A stretch of 64,000 bases of DNA from assembly GCA_905250075.1 (NCBI GenBank), contig CAJNOP010000042.1, forward strand, positions 845,152-909,151. The letters are read 5' to 3'. The translations under genes were made by a program, and so were the position numbers. Every line of letters starts with the position of its first letter. Within the stretch, counting starts at the first letter, position 1. Of this stretch, positions 13,585 through 25,189 are shown in pieces. Source of the DNA: Rotaria sp. Silwood1. Lineage: Eukaryota > Rotifera > Eurotatoria > Philodinida > Philodinidae. The notes below the pieces were generated by a model that was not told the DNA's origin, searched no databases, and was given only the letters and a program-made list of their open reading frames with translations.

Positions 13585-16057
13585 ACTGTCTTTTGCTGCG
13601 TTTGTGCAAGGGGAGGGGGGTCTTGTAATATGTCGAGGGCTCTATGTTACTTCGACAAAGAGAGTAAAGAGAAAAAGTTTCGTCTTGATTATAATGCCTT
13701 CATCCAGTTTACATAATAAAGTCTTCAATAGAGTTCGATGGATTCAAAACGTGTTCCATATGTCAAGGCTGGTTTTAAAAAATGTCGGATTCTTTTCAGA
13801 ACTTATCTTTTATCAGATACATTACTTTATACAAATTATTCTGCCAGTAATCCATTTTCCTATGACCATAATTATCCTTTTCCTTCGTTTTATAAGAGTA
13901 AAACTGTTCAATATGCTGGTTATAAAACAAGAAATTAAAAGGTTTTATAGAATTCGCTTTATATAACGACGATGGTAAAACAAATAAAATAAAGCCAAGT
14001 AATTGTGTTGAATAGGATGAAAACTAGGTAAATAATAAACTATATCTTTGCCATGATTGATTCAATTCAGAGCATAAAAAACGAACTGCTGAAAGCGCTT
14101 TTGGTACAGCACTTTGAAGTATTATTAATGGTGTAGTCAATAATTTCTATCTTTTTCTTTAAATTGTTTAATCAATATATTTCAGTATAAAATTGTTTTA
14201 TTTTTACGTGCATGTTGACAACTAGTTATCACAATAAGAATAGATATTGAAACAAATTGTATAACACATAGAAAAAAGATATAATGAATAAGAACTGATA
14301 CTTAATTATATGTTAACCAAAGTTGAGATGTATAATTTGTTACACAAAATATAATTTTATTAGATTTTGGATCATAAATTATCTTATAAAATACTAATTC
14401 TTGAATATGCACAATAAAGAATAATAAACAAATTATTTCGGATAAAATTCAAGCCACTATAATGAATTCTTTTCACTGCTGATATGAAGTATAAAATTAT
14501 TTTACATGATATTAGATTAAATAATTTATTTATCAATAAACCATTGGAATTAAAATAAATATACAGAATTTTCATCAATAATGTTAATAAAGATTATTGA
14601 TTAATAATTATATTAATTAGTAAGTGAACTCCTACTAATAATTGACGAAGTTTTGCTTGTTTAAATGTTATTAAACTAAAAAGATTGTTAATAAACCCAA
14701 ATACAAAAAAATACTACAATTGTTAAACTGATACTAATTTCTATTGATATTCACTGACTATAATAGCAATATGGACCTTTTAAAGTAAAATTATTTAAAT
14801 TTTCTAAGTCCTCTTGAATACAATGACCATTTGAAAGACATCGAGAACATGAATTCAAATTTAGAAAAATCATTAAAGTATGTCTGTAAAGATTTATTCA
14901 TATACCTTTCGTAAAATTTTTAACAATGAATCTTTGAAAATAATTCAAGAGTTTATCATTTTCTCAAGATGTGATCCATGTAAAACAAACATATCTTTTA
15001 AAGATTTTTATTATGCTGACCGCTGTGGGAAGTAGCACTAATATGTATGTTTTTCATTTTGAACATGGAAGAAACTATCAGAACATGTGTAGAAGAGTTT
15101 GTTAATACAGGTTTTGTAGAGCTTTTCAAGTCGTATCTTTTGAAAAGAAAATCAAGTTTACATGATTTATCTATGCAGAAATATTCACAAAATAAATGAT
15201 GCTGCAATCATTTTACGACGAACGGTATTACTTTCCTTCACATAAAAATTCATCTACTATTACCGGGAATAAAGTTTGGCAATTCGATGTCTTTAAGAAT
15301 TTCGTTTTATAGCATTGTATAACACCGAAAGAAAGCTATTGTTGGAAATATGAAGCAGCCCAAAAACATAATTAGGATCTTAAGTATAGTAAAAAAAAAA
15401 ATTCTAAATAACAAAAGATGATGCAGATGTGAAAGTCCGCAGAGCCATTTTTCAGTTGGATATTCGATGACATTAAGTAAACTTTATCAAAACTATTGAT
15501 CATACATATCATTATAGAGTACATAACAATAAGTTTCTGACGCTTTCATAATGAGAGATCATGACGACATAGATGTTGGACAAGTACATGAAGTTTACAT
15601 AGTTGTCTAAAGAATTACAATGATAAAATTTCAGATGTGATACTGTGTATAATCGCTTGCTTTAGGTATGATTCGATTATATCGACTTAATTAGTCATCA
15701 AATGATAAACTGCTTTTACAACAATAAATGAATGTTAAAAAACTTATGAAATCAACTGTTTCATCGAATCACAGTCGAGTTTTGTCCAAGAAGAACGAAA
15801 ACAAAATCCAAGGTAACATATATCCATATTTTACTATGCGACAAATAAAATTTGAGAGAACGTAAGTAAAAAGAATGATTATTAACATGACGTTTTCAGA
15901 ATGTGTCATTGCTTTGCATTACTATCTCTAAACAAGCAGTTGTAAAAGCACGTGAAGCTTACAACACAAAACTGTGGTGAAATTACTTAAACGAAAAAAC
16001 CTCACTAAAGACACCATAGATTCAACATACATTTCAACATCTCAAAAATCTTTATTT

Positions 16058-18375
16058 ATGTCAACCAAAATTATTTCAACTCTTCTTACATTACCGGTAG
16101 AACTCGTCTACCGAATTCTCGATCATCTTGATGATATCGCTATTTTATGCTCGACGCGAAATGTTTGTATACGTATGAATGCAATTATCGACAGCTACTA
16201 TCGATATCAGGTACATAGTATAACACTTGAAAATCTGAATTTCATCATTTTCAACACATGATTCATTTATCTAAGATATCAATTTATATATCATCTCACT
16301 AGTATATTTGCCTTGGCTAATCATTCACGACTAGACGTAATTGAATAAATTTGACGATTCATTGAAAACTACTTATGCTTTAATCTGCAGTCGAAAAATG
16401 TGATTGATTAATGACAATACTTGTAGTTAATTAAAACATGCTACCAGTAATAATCCAACTACAATGCGTATGAGTATCACTCGTTGAGATAATGACCAGT
16501 TGAGAAATTTTAAGCAAATCGTACTCAAACATTACATTGCAAAGATTATCAGTGAAATCGAAATAAGGAATATACTACTCAGAGCGATCCTTTCCAAGAA
16601 CAATCTCTTTACAATACTATTAAATTATTGATACAGAACGGTATATGAACAGTTTATTTCTCTTGTGTATTAGCCAAAACAACGCACACAAGTATATTGA
16701 TGTTTAAGAACTAAATGAAGCAATCAGACGATACACTGAGCGTGAGAGCACAAACAGCTGTGCCTATCGATAAGAAATTGTCTTTTTTTCAACTAAAGTT
16801 TGGTAAGTGTAAGGACCTATTATTCCAAAATTTTTCAGCCGATGTTGGACTTCGCCATTGTTGCCAGATCTCCGAAATTTGTATTATGGATCCCACAACA
16901 GTTTGAAGACAATTTACATGCACTACTATAATCAATATTCTTTTCTGAAAACATACTTCGATGTCGATGAATAAAAACAAAAGCTTCCCAATTGAAATAC
17001 GTACTACGGATTATAAGACCCATTACAATCTCCATTCGTGAACCTTTCCATAATTTCCACTTTCTTCCTTGCACTCATAGGCACTTACCACAGTGAACTT
17101 CCATTGGTTTCGAATCACTGATCAAGAAGCAAAATATCTTGCCAAACTTCTCGAGCAACATCCAGTAATATCCTCATCTTCTCTATCTAGCATTCACTGC
17201 CTGCTCAAAACAGACACTAATCACACTTGACCTCAGTCAAAATGCAATTGGTATTCAAGGAGCACAATATCTTGCCGAAGCTCTTGAACAAAACAAAGTA
17301 ATATTCTGACCCCCTCCCTCTGTATCATATACCGATTCGTCTAAACAGACACTCACCACACTGAACCTCTATCACAATCAAATTGGTCATCAAGGAGCGC
17401 AACATCTTGGCAAAGCTCTTCAACGAAATGATGTAATATCTTTACTTTCTCTATCTTTCATTCAATGCCTGTTCAAAATAGACCCTAACTACACTCAGTC
17501 TCAGTCGAAATATAATCCGAGCTCAAGGAGCAGAATGTCTTGGACAAGCGCTCGAAAAAAACAAAGTATTATCCTCAGATTTTCTATCTATTACTCATTG
17601 CCTGTCTAAAACAGACACTAATCACACTGAGTCTCTACTGGAATGAAATCGGTAATCAAGGAGCACAACATCTTGGCAAAGCTCTTCAACAAAACAAAGT
17701 AATATTCTTATTTTCTCTATCTCTCATTCACTTTCTATTCAAAATAGACCCTAATCACATTGAATGTCGGTGGCAATCAAATCGGTAATGAAGGAGCACA
17801 ACATCTTGCCAAATCTCTTGAGCAAAACAAAGTAATATTTCCAACTTCTCTATCTATCACTTACGGTCTATTCAAATCAGACATTGTCCATGCTGGATCT
17901 CAGTAACAATCGAATTGGTGATGAAGGAGCACAACATTTCGCCAAGGCACTTGAGCAAAACAAAGTAATATCTTTATATTCTCTATTTATTATTCACTGC
18001 CTGTTCAAAACAGACACTAACCACGCTGGACCTCGGTAGCAATCGAGTTGAGGATGAAGGAGCACAACGGTTTGTCAAAGCTCTCAAAAATAACAAAGTA
18101 ATGTCATTATTTTCTGTATCCATCAATCACTGCCTGTTCAAAACAGACACTAAACAGATTGGACCTCAGTAGCAACTTAATCGGTACTGAAGGAGCACAA
18201 TATCTTGCCGAAGCTCTCGAAATAAATCAAGTAATATTCTCATCTCTTCTATCTTTCATTCATTGTCTGTTAAAAATAGACGCTAACTGTGCTGAACCTC
18301 AAATACAATACAATCGGTGGTAAAGGAGCACAATATTTTGCTCATGCTTTGCAAGAAAATCGGATACGATCTTAA
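16058..18375 (+). CDS. F-box / leucine-rich-repeat protein, one LRR per exon
   Basis: Exon 1 (16058-16210) starts at ATG and encodes an F-box: LPVELVYRILDHLDDIAIL, then a Cys/Arg-rich helix ending before GTACAT. F-boxes bind Skp1 in SCF ubiquitin ligases, with the repeats choosing the substrate (established knowledge). After an 870-bp interval, ten LRR exons follow: 17081-17164, 17214-17297, 17349-17432, 17482-17565, 17615-17698, 17748-17831, 17881-17964, 18014-18097, 18147-18230 and 18280-18375 with the stop. Each of the first nine is 84 bp, phase 0, encoding exactly 28 residues of the ribonuclease-inhibitor-like type (TLxxLxLxxNxIGxxGAQxLAxALxxNK). All ten are open, and donors and acceptors are intact. 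Direct joining gives about 334 residues. An extra exon between 16211 and 17080 cannot be excluded. The family is very abundant in bdelloids. The substrate is unknown. Confidence 0.85.
17081..18375 (+). repeat. Tandem array of 133-bp exon-plus-intron units
   Basis: Exon starts lie at 17081, 17214, 17349, 17482, 17615, 17748, 17881, 18014, 18147 and 18280. Spacings are 133, 135 and then seven times 133 bp. Introns are 49 bp (one is 51) and share sequence too: GTAATATT at the start, a TTCTCTATCT middle, and CACTGCCTGTTCAAAACAG at the end. Exons and introns have therefore been copied together as one unit. Confidence 0.95.
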
Positions 18376-19412
18376 CTTCTTTCGATAACATGAACTGTTT
18401 TTAAATTGACTTTCCTACACTGGATATGAGGAGGATGTTAATATAGATAAAAGCACTAGTGAATTTTTGTGACTCATCCTCACCTACACTCACCTCTGTT
18501 CTGGATTGACATTGCTCTAAAGTTTAAATTGTGATGTTTGTTCAAAAAAGTTGTCTATTGATTTTTCTTGAAACAGAAATACATTATTTGCTTTTCATTG
18601 TTAATTAATACAGCGTTAGTAGAACGAGCAATAGATATGGCTACAAACAAGCGTCTTTTGCACTAAGATTGATTTCACATGTGAGACAAGCTTTTATTGT
18701 GTTTCGAGTCTCTGTCAGTTCGATATAATCAAGCGGAGTGCCGCAAAGATATTCATTGTGGACATTGAATCATAAGTGTCTGTACCATATAATTATAGTT
18801 TGAGAGTGTGAGTGTGGATATGTGGATATGATATATTTAGTGAGGTCAATAATAATACTTAATAGAAGTATTTGCTCATATTATTTGTATGAAAAAAACA
18901 ATTGTATGAAATTCAACCACTAATGAAAACTTAGCCAATTCAATTCAGTCCGAGTGCATATATTTGAATTTTTTATCTTAGTGATATTTATGGGACACCC
19001 CGTAGACTAATCATTATAAAAGTTATATAGGCTCTCTTGCATTTGATAACGGTTGTGGTCATGTGTGACTTCACGGTGAATAGATTGGGCGATATCAGAT
19101 CAAGCTTGGGACAGAATGTATTACTTTTTTAGACTTCTATATAAATTGAGTCGAACGCGGCTTTAATGCAACGTTTTGCATTTTCGAACCACATGAATCG
19201 CGTTGTAGACACATTTTAATGCACAAATAGTTATATGAGCAGCCTTGACATTCCAAATAATATGATGACATTTGTCTGAATTTCAATACTAATACCAAAG
19301 TATTAACATTTTTGCAATACTAATACTTACATGATGTGTCTAGATACAATATAAAACCAATAGAAAAAGAAAAAAACTATGCTAGCTTCGTTTTTTATCG
19401 CGAAAATATATC
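18376..19412. other. Intergenic between F-box/LRR and peptidase genes
   Basis: No gene seen. It includes a short GTGTGAGTGTGG block near 18808 and a lone mariner-terminus-like motif (TGGGACACCCCGTA, near 18990) without a partner. The 5' region of the peptidase gene must lie at the right end. I see no clear promoter motif. Confidence 0.5.
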
Positions 19413-21848
19413 ATGTTTAAACAGGAATCGAATCGCAAGAAGGTTATACTTTTCACCCTTGTTATTATATTAATATCTTGACTGTTGTATATTGTAGTTT
19501 TTCTGGTCGGTTGCATTTCTATTAGGTGCAGCGATCGTCTTAGTACCCTCTATCTTGGTTATTAACAAACGTTTCAAAGGTAGTCTTGGACAAACGACGC
19601 CTTCAGTAACAACCCGGAATGCCGACGATTATCAGTCAAACAGTGATTACTATCAGTCATTGACAAATGTCCATGATTTTGATCAATCAGACAATTTTCG
19701 TTTGGATCGCCTTTCTTCTCCTCGATTTCATCCAATAAATGGAAAGAGTGTCATATATTTAAGACGACAGTTTCATATGCCTGATTCACGTGAATCAACA
19801 ACAACGTTGCATTGGCTCGATCTGGAAACGAACAAGAATGTTCAATTGACACAGCCAATTTGGGGAAAACATGATGGACAAGTAAGAATAAAACTATTTC
19901 ATCTATGTATTCAAATTGTTGTTTTCATTCAGTTCTTTTGGGTAGATAATGACACTATTCTCTTTTTGTCCAATCGAGCTTCATCAGGTCTTCGTCAAAT
20001 TTTTCAACTTACGCTTCCTATCGACTTATTAAAAGGAACTACGACTTTCATTGAGCCAATTCAAATAACAAATTATTCATTGAATATTGATAATCTGTTA
20101 GTGAATCGGCAAGCATCGCGTCTTGCATTTAGCTGTCAAGTCTATCCAAATTTAACAATCGAGGAAACATTTGCTTGGCAAACAGCCGAGAAAAACAGCG
20201 GTCGCTCAGTTTACCAATTCGATAAGCTATTTGTTCGACATTGGGATGAATATATGACAGGCCCACGTCATCATCCATTTCTTGTTTCAATCGAACGACA
20301 AGTCAATGGAATATTCAAATTTTCTTCCGAACCAATTGATATACTTTTCAATGTAGATAGTGATTCGCCGACAAGACCTTTTGGTGATGCTAAATCACAA
20401 TGGTCATTCAGCGCAACAGGTAATTCGTTCGCATACACTCGACAATATGATGAAACGAGTGCAGTAGCTTGGTCAACCAATTTGGATATTTACACAGTGA
20501 ACTTGAGTACACCCAGACAAGCGAGTGTGTGTATTACATGCGATAATTTGGCAACCGATACCGATCCGTCTTATTCACCAACAGACGATCGTGTATTGGT
20601 CTATCGATCACAGTCAAAACCAGGATACGAGTCTGATCAATTCAAAATAAAATGGTACAATGGTCAGTTATATTATATTTGTGTGGTTCAAAACTTGTGC
20701 GGTTCGTTCTTCTTCACCTTTTAGGATCGAATTCGAAAATAACATTTCTTGACAATTGGGATCGAAGTATTCAAGCTGTGACATGGTCCCACGATGGTCA
20801 ATCTCTGTTTCTTGAACTTGGAGAAGAAGCACGAAATGTCATCTACTATTTATTCAATCTATTCGAAAATCAATCACTCACCCCTCTAGTGAATAGTGGT
20901 ACATCGCGCGATGTCAATGTTCATCCCTTCGACAGTCGAGTATTCGTTTTCACTCATCAAAGTTTTGTCGAGCCAACCAATATTTATTTATATTCGTCGG
21001 ACGGATGGATGCGATCCATCACTGATCATAATAAAGCTCTATTGGCCAAAGTAAAAATGAGTCCTGTAGCTGAAACGTTTTCATTTCCAGGTGCTCGAGG
21101 TGATAAGGTTTGGGGTTGGCATATGCCGCCGTCGGGTGGCACTGACAAGCGCGCTCCACTTGCTTTTCTCATTCATGGTGGCCCACAAAGTAGCTGGTAC
21201 GATGCATGGGGCTATGGATGGAATTTTCAAACATATGCTTCTCAAGGCTACGCTGTGATTGCTATCAACTTTCATGGTTCTGACTCATATGGCCAGAATT
21301 TTACTGACAGTATTATAAGTAACTACGGTTCATTACCTTTCGAAGATCTTCAATTGGGGCTTACTTATGCTCTCAATAAGTTTTCCTATATTGATCCGAG
21401 TCGAGCTGTCGCATTGGGCGCTAGCTACGGCGGATATATGATCTATTGGATTGCTGGACATCCAGAAATGAGCCTTCGTTTCAAAACACTCATTTCTCAT
21501 AATGGTGTATTTGATACGAGATTTAAAGGTTATTCAACAGACGAGCTATGGTTTTCTGAGCACGATGTAGGTGGTTACACTCCATGGGATAATCCCAATG
21601 CTTACGAACGCTATAGTCCAGTTAATCATGTTGCGAATTGGACTCAACCAATGTTAATTATTCTCGGTGCTCATGATTATCGTGTGCCAGATACTCAAGG
21701 AATAAGTGCCTTTACTGCTTTACAACGTCGTGGCATCGAAAGTCGATTACTCTATTTCCCTAACGAAAACCATTGGATACTGAACACTCTCAATTCACTT
21801 GAATGGTACGAACAAGTGCTAGGTTGGATGCACAAATGGACAAATTAG
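19413..21848 (+). CDS. Membrane-anchored S9 serine peptidase, dipeptidyl-peptidase-5 type
   Basis: Four exons: 19413-19442, 19498-19881, 19933-20662 and 20725-21848, with introns of 55, 51 and 62 bp. The 51-bp intron is in frame and stop-free, so naive frames run through it. The spliced product is 755 aa. Residues about 11-33 form one membrane segment after a short basic N-terminus (MFKQESNRKK), so it is a type II anchor. A beta-propeller-like region follows (about 60-450), and then an alpha/beta-hydrolase. Nucleophile Ser615 lies in GASYGGYM, the acid Asp699 in GAHDYRVP and His731 in NENHWIL. HGGPQSSWYDAWGYGW builds the oxyanion region. FPNENHW and GASYGG match fungal and bacterial secreted DPP5 (S9C) better than animal DPP4. 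It should release dipeptides from peptide N-termini outside the cell or in a vesicle. Bacterial or fungal ancestry is possible, but introns and anchor show domestication. Confidence 0.9.
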
Positions 21849-23930
21849 ATGAATACTGTAGCGTTTTAATCAATCGTATAATCAGTTTAATGTTAGAAAC
21901 TTCTTTTCTTTCGAAACTATGCTTGTCCCCTTATCAATCAACAATTCTCTATAATGATGTTACTCTGATTTTTTAGCATCGAAGACCAGTAGTCAGTTTT
22001 TTTCAGACATGTTTTCTCATTAATTACCCTAACTGAAATGATTCATATGTCAAAGTCACTGTGGAAAATCGTCCGGCTTTCGTATTTCGTTGCAATAATA
22101 ATTAATCTAAGCTGAGAAGAAAACCTCTTCTCTAACGGCAGCGTTTAGCTTTACCATCATTCTGATTTTACGGCAGGATCGATAATTATGAATGTAACTC
22201 TCGTTGTAACAATTTCATCGTACGTATTTTTTTAATAAAATGTGATTTTGACTGATATGTCGATTTGAAGGCGATGAGAACTTCATTTAACTCGTCAGCA
22301 AGTTACTGTGAAAAAACCGTTTTTAACATTATTATTCTGATGAATTATTAGACACCACCACTATCTCAACAGGATGTTGACTGATAGGATTGATATTATC
22401 AGTGAGGTAATAATCCACAAGATAGTAGTGTTCTTTCATATGCATTTGATCTTGGGTGTCCTAGTGTTAGAATGATTGTCAATGATGAAACAACAAAATG
22501 GTTTTAATATTTTTGAAATCTATATTTTATGAGATGCTAAAAAATTAGGAATCACATAGATACTGATGCATTAGCAGATCTGAGATGAAGAAGATGAAAC
22601 TAGAATTTGTTCGGCCTCTTCAAACCGTGAAAAACTTGCATCTAATGATTATAACTCATATACGTAACTCTATAATTGGGCACACTCGATAACTTTCACA
22701 TTGTGAATTTGCAAAATAACTGCATGGAAAATATTTACATGGACAAATTCAGAAATCGAAACAAGCTGCACAAGATTCGTTGCCGGGTTTTTCTGTCATT
22801 GAAGACAAATCAGCAAGTGACCTTCTAACTTTGCTTTTAGAACGTTACAGAGCTAATGAATTAACCACAAGTATTACAATTCAAAACAATAAATGACATG
22901 TATCTAGGTCGTTTGCTGCTGTTGCTAGACTACCTCTGACTCTTCTTACATCCTCAAACTAGAGTCTTGCATTTTGATCCCGAAGCTCATTGTATCTATT
23001 GTGAATAGTATAAAAGAATAGCACGCTTTTTGATGGTAACATGGTCAGTCTCTTGAGATAAATGGCATAAAATAATACTTTTACATGTTCTGAATGCAAT
23101 TAGAGAACTTTAACTTTTCTTAGTCATTTTTCTTATCATCATCAACAAGGATATAGAAAGCTATAGAATTATTGTGCTTTGTGACTTCATTTATTTTGAA
23201 ATTATCTCTTCATGATCTATAGCATAGGCAGACTTGTTGAGAGCTTGTGTAATGTCTTATTTTTTTCCTTATTCTTTTGTTTTCATTTTCATGTTTTCAT
23301 CATCTCATTCAGAAAAGTTTTAGCTTATGAAACACTTTATTTCATGTTAGCGCCTCCCTCGTGAAACTATCAAATCAATGAAGCCATTAATATATTTCTT
23401 CTTGCATTGGCTCATCTCCTTCTTGCTCTGGATCGATAACACTAGACTAGAAGAAAAATGTCTATGAAGCTCCCCAACGTTCGATTAGATCTGGAGATTT
23501 TAGTAAAAGTTTAAAGATTAATGTCACTTGAAAATCTTCAAGTTACGTTTTGAAAATTTTTATTGGGGAAAGAGATAAAATGTCGAATGGAAAATGTCGA
23601 AAGTGAAATCGAAAAAAAAATGTCGAAAATTATAAACCTTTATAAATCTTTATAAATTCTTGGTGAAAAACTTTTTCTAAGATTTTATCAATGGAATGTA
23701 ATATGGTACACATGCACACAGCATAACAGTGAGGGTGCGGGTGAAAGCTGTTCCCTAAAAGGATTTCGATTTTCGACATTTAGCCTTCCGACGCTTTCAC
23801 TTTCGACCTTTAGCCACTAAACCCGGTAAGTTTGCTGTCTTTCTAGTGAAACAAAGGAGACAACTGATGGATACTCGATCTGAAATTAATCGGATTTTTT
23901 TAAGGCCCTCTGCCTATTGATATTTTACAG
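21849..23930. other. Intergenic, no intact gene
   Basis: AT-rich. A short open stretch near 22694-22896 (55 codons, containing LPGFSVIEDK and LLTLLLERYRANE) looks slightly coding-like but is bounded by stops, and I recognise nothing in it. Earlier exons of the POT pseudogene downstream may have decayed here, but I could not find them. A weak inverted repeat with CCACTATCT and AGATAGTAG lies near 22350-22435. Confidence 0.5.
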
Positions 23931-24472
23931 AACATCGATCCGATAGTTTTGATAATTTTCATTCCTATCTTTGACAAATTCACTTATCCAACTTTGCGAC
24001 GATTTAATATCAAGTTTTCCTGGATCCTCCGTATTACCTGTGGTTTCTTTTGTGTTTTTTAACCATGGGTTGGGTAGCACTCGTTCAACATCTGATCTAT
24101 AAGACTGGTCCGAACTATGATTAATCCCAGCCGTGTACAGGCTGTCAAAAATTCAACAATATCACGGTTGCTTGGCAAATTCCATCATATTTTTTTCTCG
24201 TCATCTCGGAAATTTTTGCATCCATAACCGGTCTTGAGTACGCATATACACAGGCTCCAGCATCAATGAAATCTATCGTCATATCACTTTTTCACTTCAC
24301 ATCGGCACTCGGTAATGTTCTGAATTTTGCACTCATACCATTTACAGTCAATTCGAAACTGCTCTGAATGTATACATCATTAACGGTTGTGGCATTCGTC
24401 GCCGGCATTCTGTTTTTCCTTGTCTTTCGAAATGAAGATAAGGGAGAAAAAGTACAAGCAGCAAACAAATAG
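23931..24472 (+). pseudogene. POT/PTR2 (SLC15-type) peptide transporter, 3' remnant
   Basis: The remnant encodes the last part of a proton-coupled oligopeptide transporter. The first frame (23931-24062) gives LIIFIPIFDKFTYPTLRRF, the segment before the last helices of the family. A T-run lacking one base then breaks the frame, and the second frame (24065-24472) continues with VQHLIYKTG, ITGLEYAYTQAPASMKS (the POT family signature) and further membrane helices ending in a charged tail. The second frame has a TAA near residue 20 and a TGA at a position where tryptophan is plausible, close to 24366. Three lesions in a short stretch, and no recognisable N-terminal 400 residues, make this a dead copy. 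An acceptor-like TTTTACAG sits at its left edge, so it came from an intron-bearing gene. Confidence 0.85.
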
Positions 24473-25189
24473 ATTAGATTGAATTCTCGTCTTTAACTTG
24501 ATGTCGTTCTATTATACTGATCAGTATCAATAAATATCCGTTCTAATTGTAAAAATAGTCTTGAATACGAGGATGTGTATATAAACGTATGAGAGGAAAT
24601 AACAAATCCGACATCAACATCATACTTATATTTAGTTATTGTTTTTTTTCGAGAAATTTTGACCATTGGAACTTCGTTTTCACTCAATTAAATAAAGTGA
24701 ATGGTATTATTACGAAAGAGCAGACAAATGCTCAGATTAAATGCGTATAGTCTTTTGAACACATATTTCTACGATTTGTCTAGTTTAGATATTACTTTGT
24801 CCAAATAAAATAAAACAACTCACTAAGAACTATGACGACATAAATAGTCGGCGTTACTATTGTGTTAATCACTTATTTCAATAAAATACCATTCAAACTG
24901 ATATTGATTCTATAAAATGTTTAATATTGACTTCAACTGGAGCTATGATCATCTTTGATCCACAACTAATCAATTATTTTCAAAATCTTTCAAATTTATT
25001 TTTTTTTTCTGGTTAACACCAAGAAACTAAATCAAACAAGAAAAAAAACCACCATGTTGAATATAGAAAAAAAGTAACAAAAGTTAGTAGAAAAACACAC
25101 GCATACACATCTTTCTGACTAGAGTGTTTTTTTATATCACTCACTACACAAAATGAATAAACTAAATATCTATTATTTTAACAAACATA
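24473..25189. other. Intergenic between the transporter remnant and the Tudor gene 3' end
   Basis: AT-rich with A and T runs. It must contain the 3' untranslated region and cleavage site of the minus-strand Tudor gene. I see no further gene. Confidence 0.5.

Larger units (their letters stand above)
9704..16057. other. Gene-poor stretch with foldback repeats and a scaffold gap
   Basis: No gene is supported. Frames such as 10777-10974, 13604-13966 and 14998-15207 lack motifs and splice logic. The stretch contains a telomere-like foldback (about 11641-11746), a long imperfect inverted repeat (12466-12676) and a 100-N gap (13485-13584). A gene interrupted by the gap cannot be excluded, but neither flank shows one. 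Confidence 0.55.

Noticed and set aside
18976..19005. Mariner-terminus-like TGGGACACCCCGTA
   Set aside because: No inverted partner or transposase sequence was found nearby; too short alone to call an element.
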